Shown in pieces: positions 62,461 to 64,000 of a stretch of DNA of 64,000 nt. The stretch spans positions 1-64,000 of the forward strand of contig JAGBEG010000011.1 of assembly GCA_017937095.1 (NCBI GenBank). Reading direction: 5' to 3'. The position numbers and the translations under genes are program-made. The stretch comes from Roseburia sp. Its GTDB lineage: Bacteria > Bacillota > Clostridia > Lachnospirales > Lachnospiraceae. Positions within the stretch are counted from its first letter, which is position 1; each line of letters opens with the position of its first letter. Below the pieces are notes generated by a model. It was given only the letters and a program-made list of their open reading frames with translations. It had not been told where the DNA came from and did not search any database.

Positions 62461-64000
62461 ATGGATATTTTTGGAGTACTGACTCTTATCGGTGGGTTGG
62501 CGCTGTTTTTGTACGGAATGAACGTCATGGGAGCGGGTCTTGAGAAGATGTCGGGCGGAAGACTGGAACGCATCCTGGAGAGCCTGACATCGAACCCGAT
62601 CAAGGCGGTATTGCTTGGCGCAGGAGTCACTGCGGTGATTCAGTCGTCGTCTGCAACGACGGTTATGGTAGTCGGTTTTGTAAATTCCGGCATTATGAAG
62701 CTGTCGCAGGCAATCGGCATTATTATGGGAGCGAATGTCGGAACAACGATTACCGCATGGCTGCTCAGCTTAACCGGAATTGAGGGAGGCAGCTTTTTTG
62801 TACAGATGCTGAAGCCTTCGTCTTTTTCCCCGATACTTGCGGTGATCGGTATTATTTTTATCATGTCGGGCAAGAGCGATAAGAAGAAGGATATCGGAGA
62901 GATTCTGCTCGGCTTTACGATTCTTATGTTTGGTATGGACACGATGAGCGGTGCGGTAAAGCCGCTTGCGGATGTACCGGAGTTTACGAATCTTCTGACG
63001 ATGTTCCAGAATCCGGTTTTAGGCGTTGTTGCGGGCGCATTGCTGACGGCGATCATTCAGAGTTCCTCCGCTTCGGTCGGTATCCTGCAGGCGTTGTCTG
63101 TGACAGGGGGATTTACGTTCGGCTCTGCGATTCCAATTATCATGGGACAGAACATCGGAACCTGTGTGACAGCGATGATTTCTGCGATTGGAGCGAATAA
63201 GGGCGCAAAGCGTACTGCATTTGTACATCTGTATTTCAATCTGATTGGAACGATTATTTTTCTTGTGCTGTTCTATGCAGGAAATGCAATTTTCAGATTC
63301 CCATTTACGAATAATGTAGTCGGTGCGGCAGATATTGCGCTGGTTCACAGTATATTTAATATATTTACAACAATCATTCTGCTTCCGTTCACGAAAGGTC
63401 TTGAGAAACTGGCATATCTTACCATTCCAAAGACCGAGGACGAGAAGAAGACGGCAGACGATGTTTTCGTGATTCTGGACGAGCGTTTCTTAAGCTCCCC
63501 GGCGTTTGCAATCGAGCAGTGCCGTTCTCTGGTGAGCCAGATGGCGGAGATGACAAGAGACAGCTTCTTAGAGGCGATGTCGGTACTCACGGATTACTCC
63601 GAGGAGAAGGTGGCGGACGTCATCGACAAGGAGAACCGTGTGGATACCTATGACGACAAGATTTCCGCGTATCTGACCAGACTAAGCAGCGAGAATCTTT
63701 CCTACAGCGACAGTCTGCGGGTGACTTCCCTGCTTCACTGTATCACGGATTTCGAGCGTATTTCCGATCATGCGATCAATGTGGTCGAAAGTGTGCAGCA
63801 GATGAGGAAAGACGATCTTGAATTTTCCAGAAAGGGAAAAGAGGAGATGCTGCTCTACGGAAAGGCAATCGAGGATATCTTATGCCGTACTACGGAGGCG
63901 TTTGTGCAGAACGATCAGGCGCTGGCGCATACGGTAGAGCCGCTTGAGGAAGTCATTGATGAATTAAATAAAGACGTAAAGAAACATCACATGAAGCGGC
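62461..64000 (+). CDS. Na/Pi cotransporter (NptA-like) with C-terminal PhoU domain, partial
   Basis: At least 513 codons, still open at the window end. IGGLALFLYGMNVMGAGLEKMSGG and the two QSSSATT / QSSSASV repeats are hallmarks of the Na/Pi-II family, here in bacterial NptA/YjbB-like form with about eight membrane helices to about residue 330. From about 345 a PhoU-like helical domain follows (DFERISDHAINVVE). ATG follows AAAGGAGATTGAG. It is an alternative phosphate carrier controlled by PHO boxes. Confidence 0.93.
   Translation, partial: MDIFGVLTLIGGLALFLYGMNVMGAGLEKMSGGRLERILESLTSNPIKAVLLGAGVTAVIQSSSATTVMVVGFVNSGIMKLSQAIGIIMGANVGTTITAWLLSLTGIEGGSFFVQMLKPSSFSPILAVIGIIFIMSGKSDKKKDIGEILLGFTILMFGMDTMSGAVKPLADVPEFTNLLTMFQNPVLGVVAGALLTAIIQSSSASVGILQALSVTGGFTFGSAIPIIMGQNIGTCVTAMISAIGANKGAKRTAFVHLYFNLIGTIIFLVLFYAGNAIFRFPFTNNVVGAADIALVHSIFNIFTTIILLPFTKGLEKLAYLTIPKTEDEKKTADDVFVILDERFLSSPAFAIEQCRSLVSQMAEMTRDSFLEAMSVLTDYSEEKVADVIDKENRVDTYDDKISAYLTRLSSENLSYSDSLRVTSLLHCITDFERISDHAINVVESVQQMRKDDLEFSRKGKEEMLLYGKAIEDILCRTTEAFVQNDQALAHTVEPLEEVIDELNKDVKKHHMKR

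Overview
The window looks like a chromosome segment of a gut-type, spore-forming Clostridia, most likely Lachnospiraceae. The evidence is a moderate-GC genome with strong AGGAGG ribosome binding sites, a tyrosine-type T-box leader, a CotF-like coat protein, rubrerythrin, ferredoxin-dependent 2-oxoacid oxidoreductases, PadR/ECF regulation and PHO boxes of the Gram-positive TTTTACA type. Species cannot be named from the sequence alone.

Layout. 1-760: 3' end of a 23S rRNA gene, a highly structured spacer where a 5S gene might be expected, then tRNA-Asn and tRNA-Cys. 0.9-4.3 kb: an unknown repeat-containing protein in an operon with a PTS-EIIC/EAL fusion. 4.3-9.5 kb: TetR and a CrtC/AttH-like protein (divergent), a CPBP protease with a double-palindrome promoter, a PadR operon and a lipoprotein. 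9.7-15.6 kb: a DUF2935 protein and two ECF sigma cassettes, each paired with a membrane or beta-propeller partner. 15.7-19.7 kb: a second identical tRNA-Cys, a membrane diguanylate cyclase, a decayed AlbA/RecG-like gene, an esterase and a lipoprotein. 19.8-23.2 kb (minus strand): a T-box leader with Tyr specifier, a hairpin/direct-repeat array, a GNAT, an aldolase-like protein and tyrS. 23.4-25.8 kb: an Rpn-type nuclease pseudogene and two unknown genes. 26-29.4 kb: a secreted pullulanase and a coat protein. 29.5-36.7 kb: a polar amino-acid ABC transporter, a cytidylate-kinase-like protein, a FUSC-HAD fusion, a Cof-type HAD and an unknown exported protein. 36.7-41 kb (minus strand): a fused two-subunit 2-oxoacid:ferredoxin oxidoreductase with rubrerythrin. 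41-43.4 kb: SLC13-like and EamA transporters. 43.4-48.4 kb: a five-gene ATP-grasp / alpha-E / transglutaminase / M14 / M14-like operon. 48.5-51.8 kb: an accessory island with a DUF3990 pair, a 33-residue hydrophobic peptide, a diguanylate cyclase, an XRE regulator and an unknown gene, framed by inverted copies of a promoter and a terminator. 51.8-64 kb: a phosphate region (GDPD, lysophospholipase, MFS, small alarmone synthetase, polyphosphate kinase; pstSCAB-phoU; Na/Pi cotransporter).

How it fits together. Three transcription units in the last 12 kb carry TTTTACA repeats spaced 11 bp, partly or wholly. They appear to form one local PHO regulon that scavenges glycerophosphodiesters, imports phosphate, makes polyphosphate and signals by (p)ppGpp. 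PstS seems circularly permuted. The ATP-grasp/transglutaminase operon and the amino-acid ABC operon share an unusual promoter-proximal 12-bp GAAA-loop hairpin followed by a U-run, which suggests common attenuation. The ATP-grasp operon ends in an apparently catalytically dead M14 paralogue and is the best candidate for an undescribed biochemical system. The inverted-module island is the best candidate for a mobile or invertible accessory locus.
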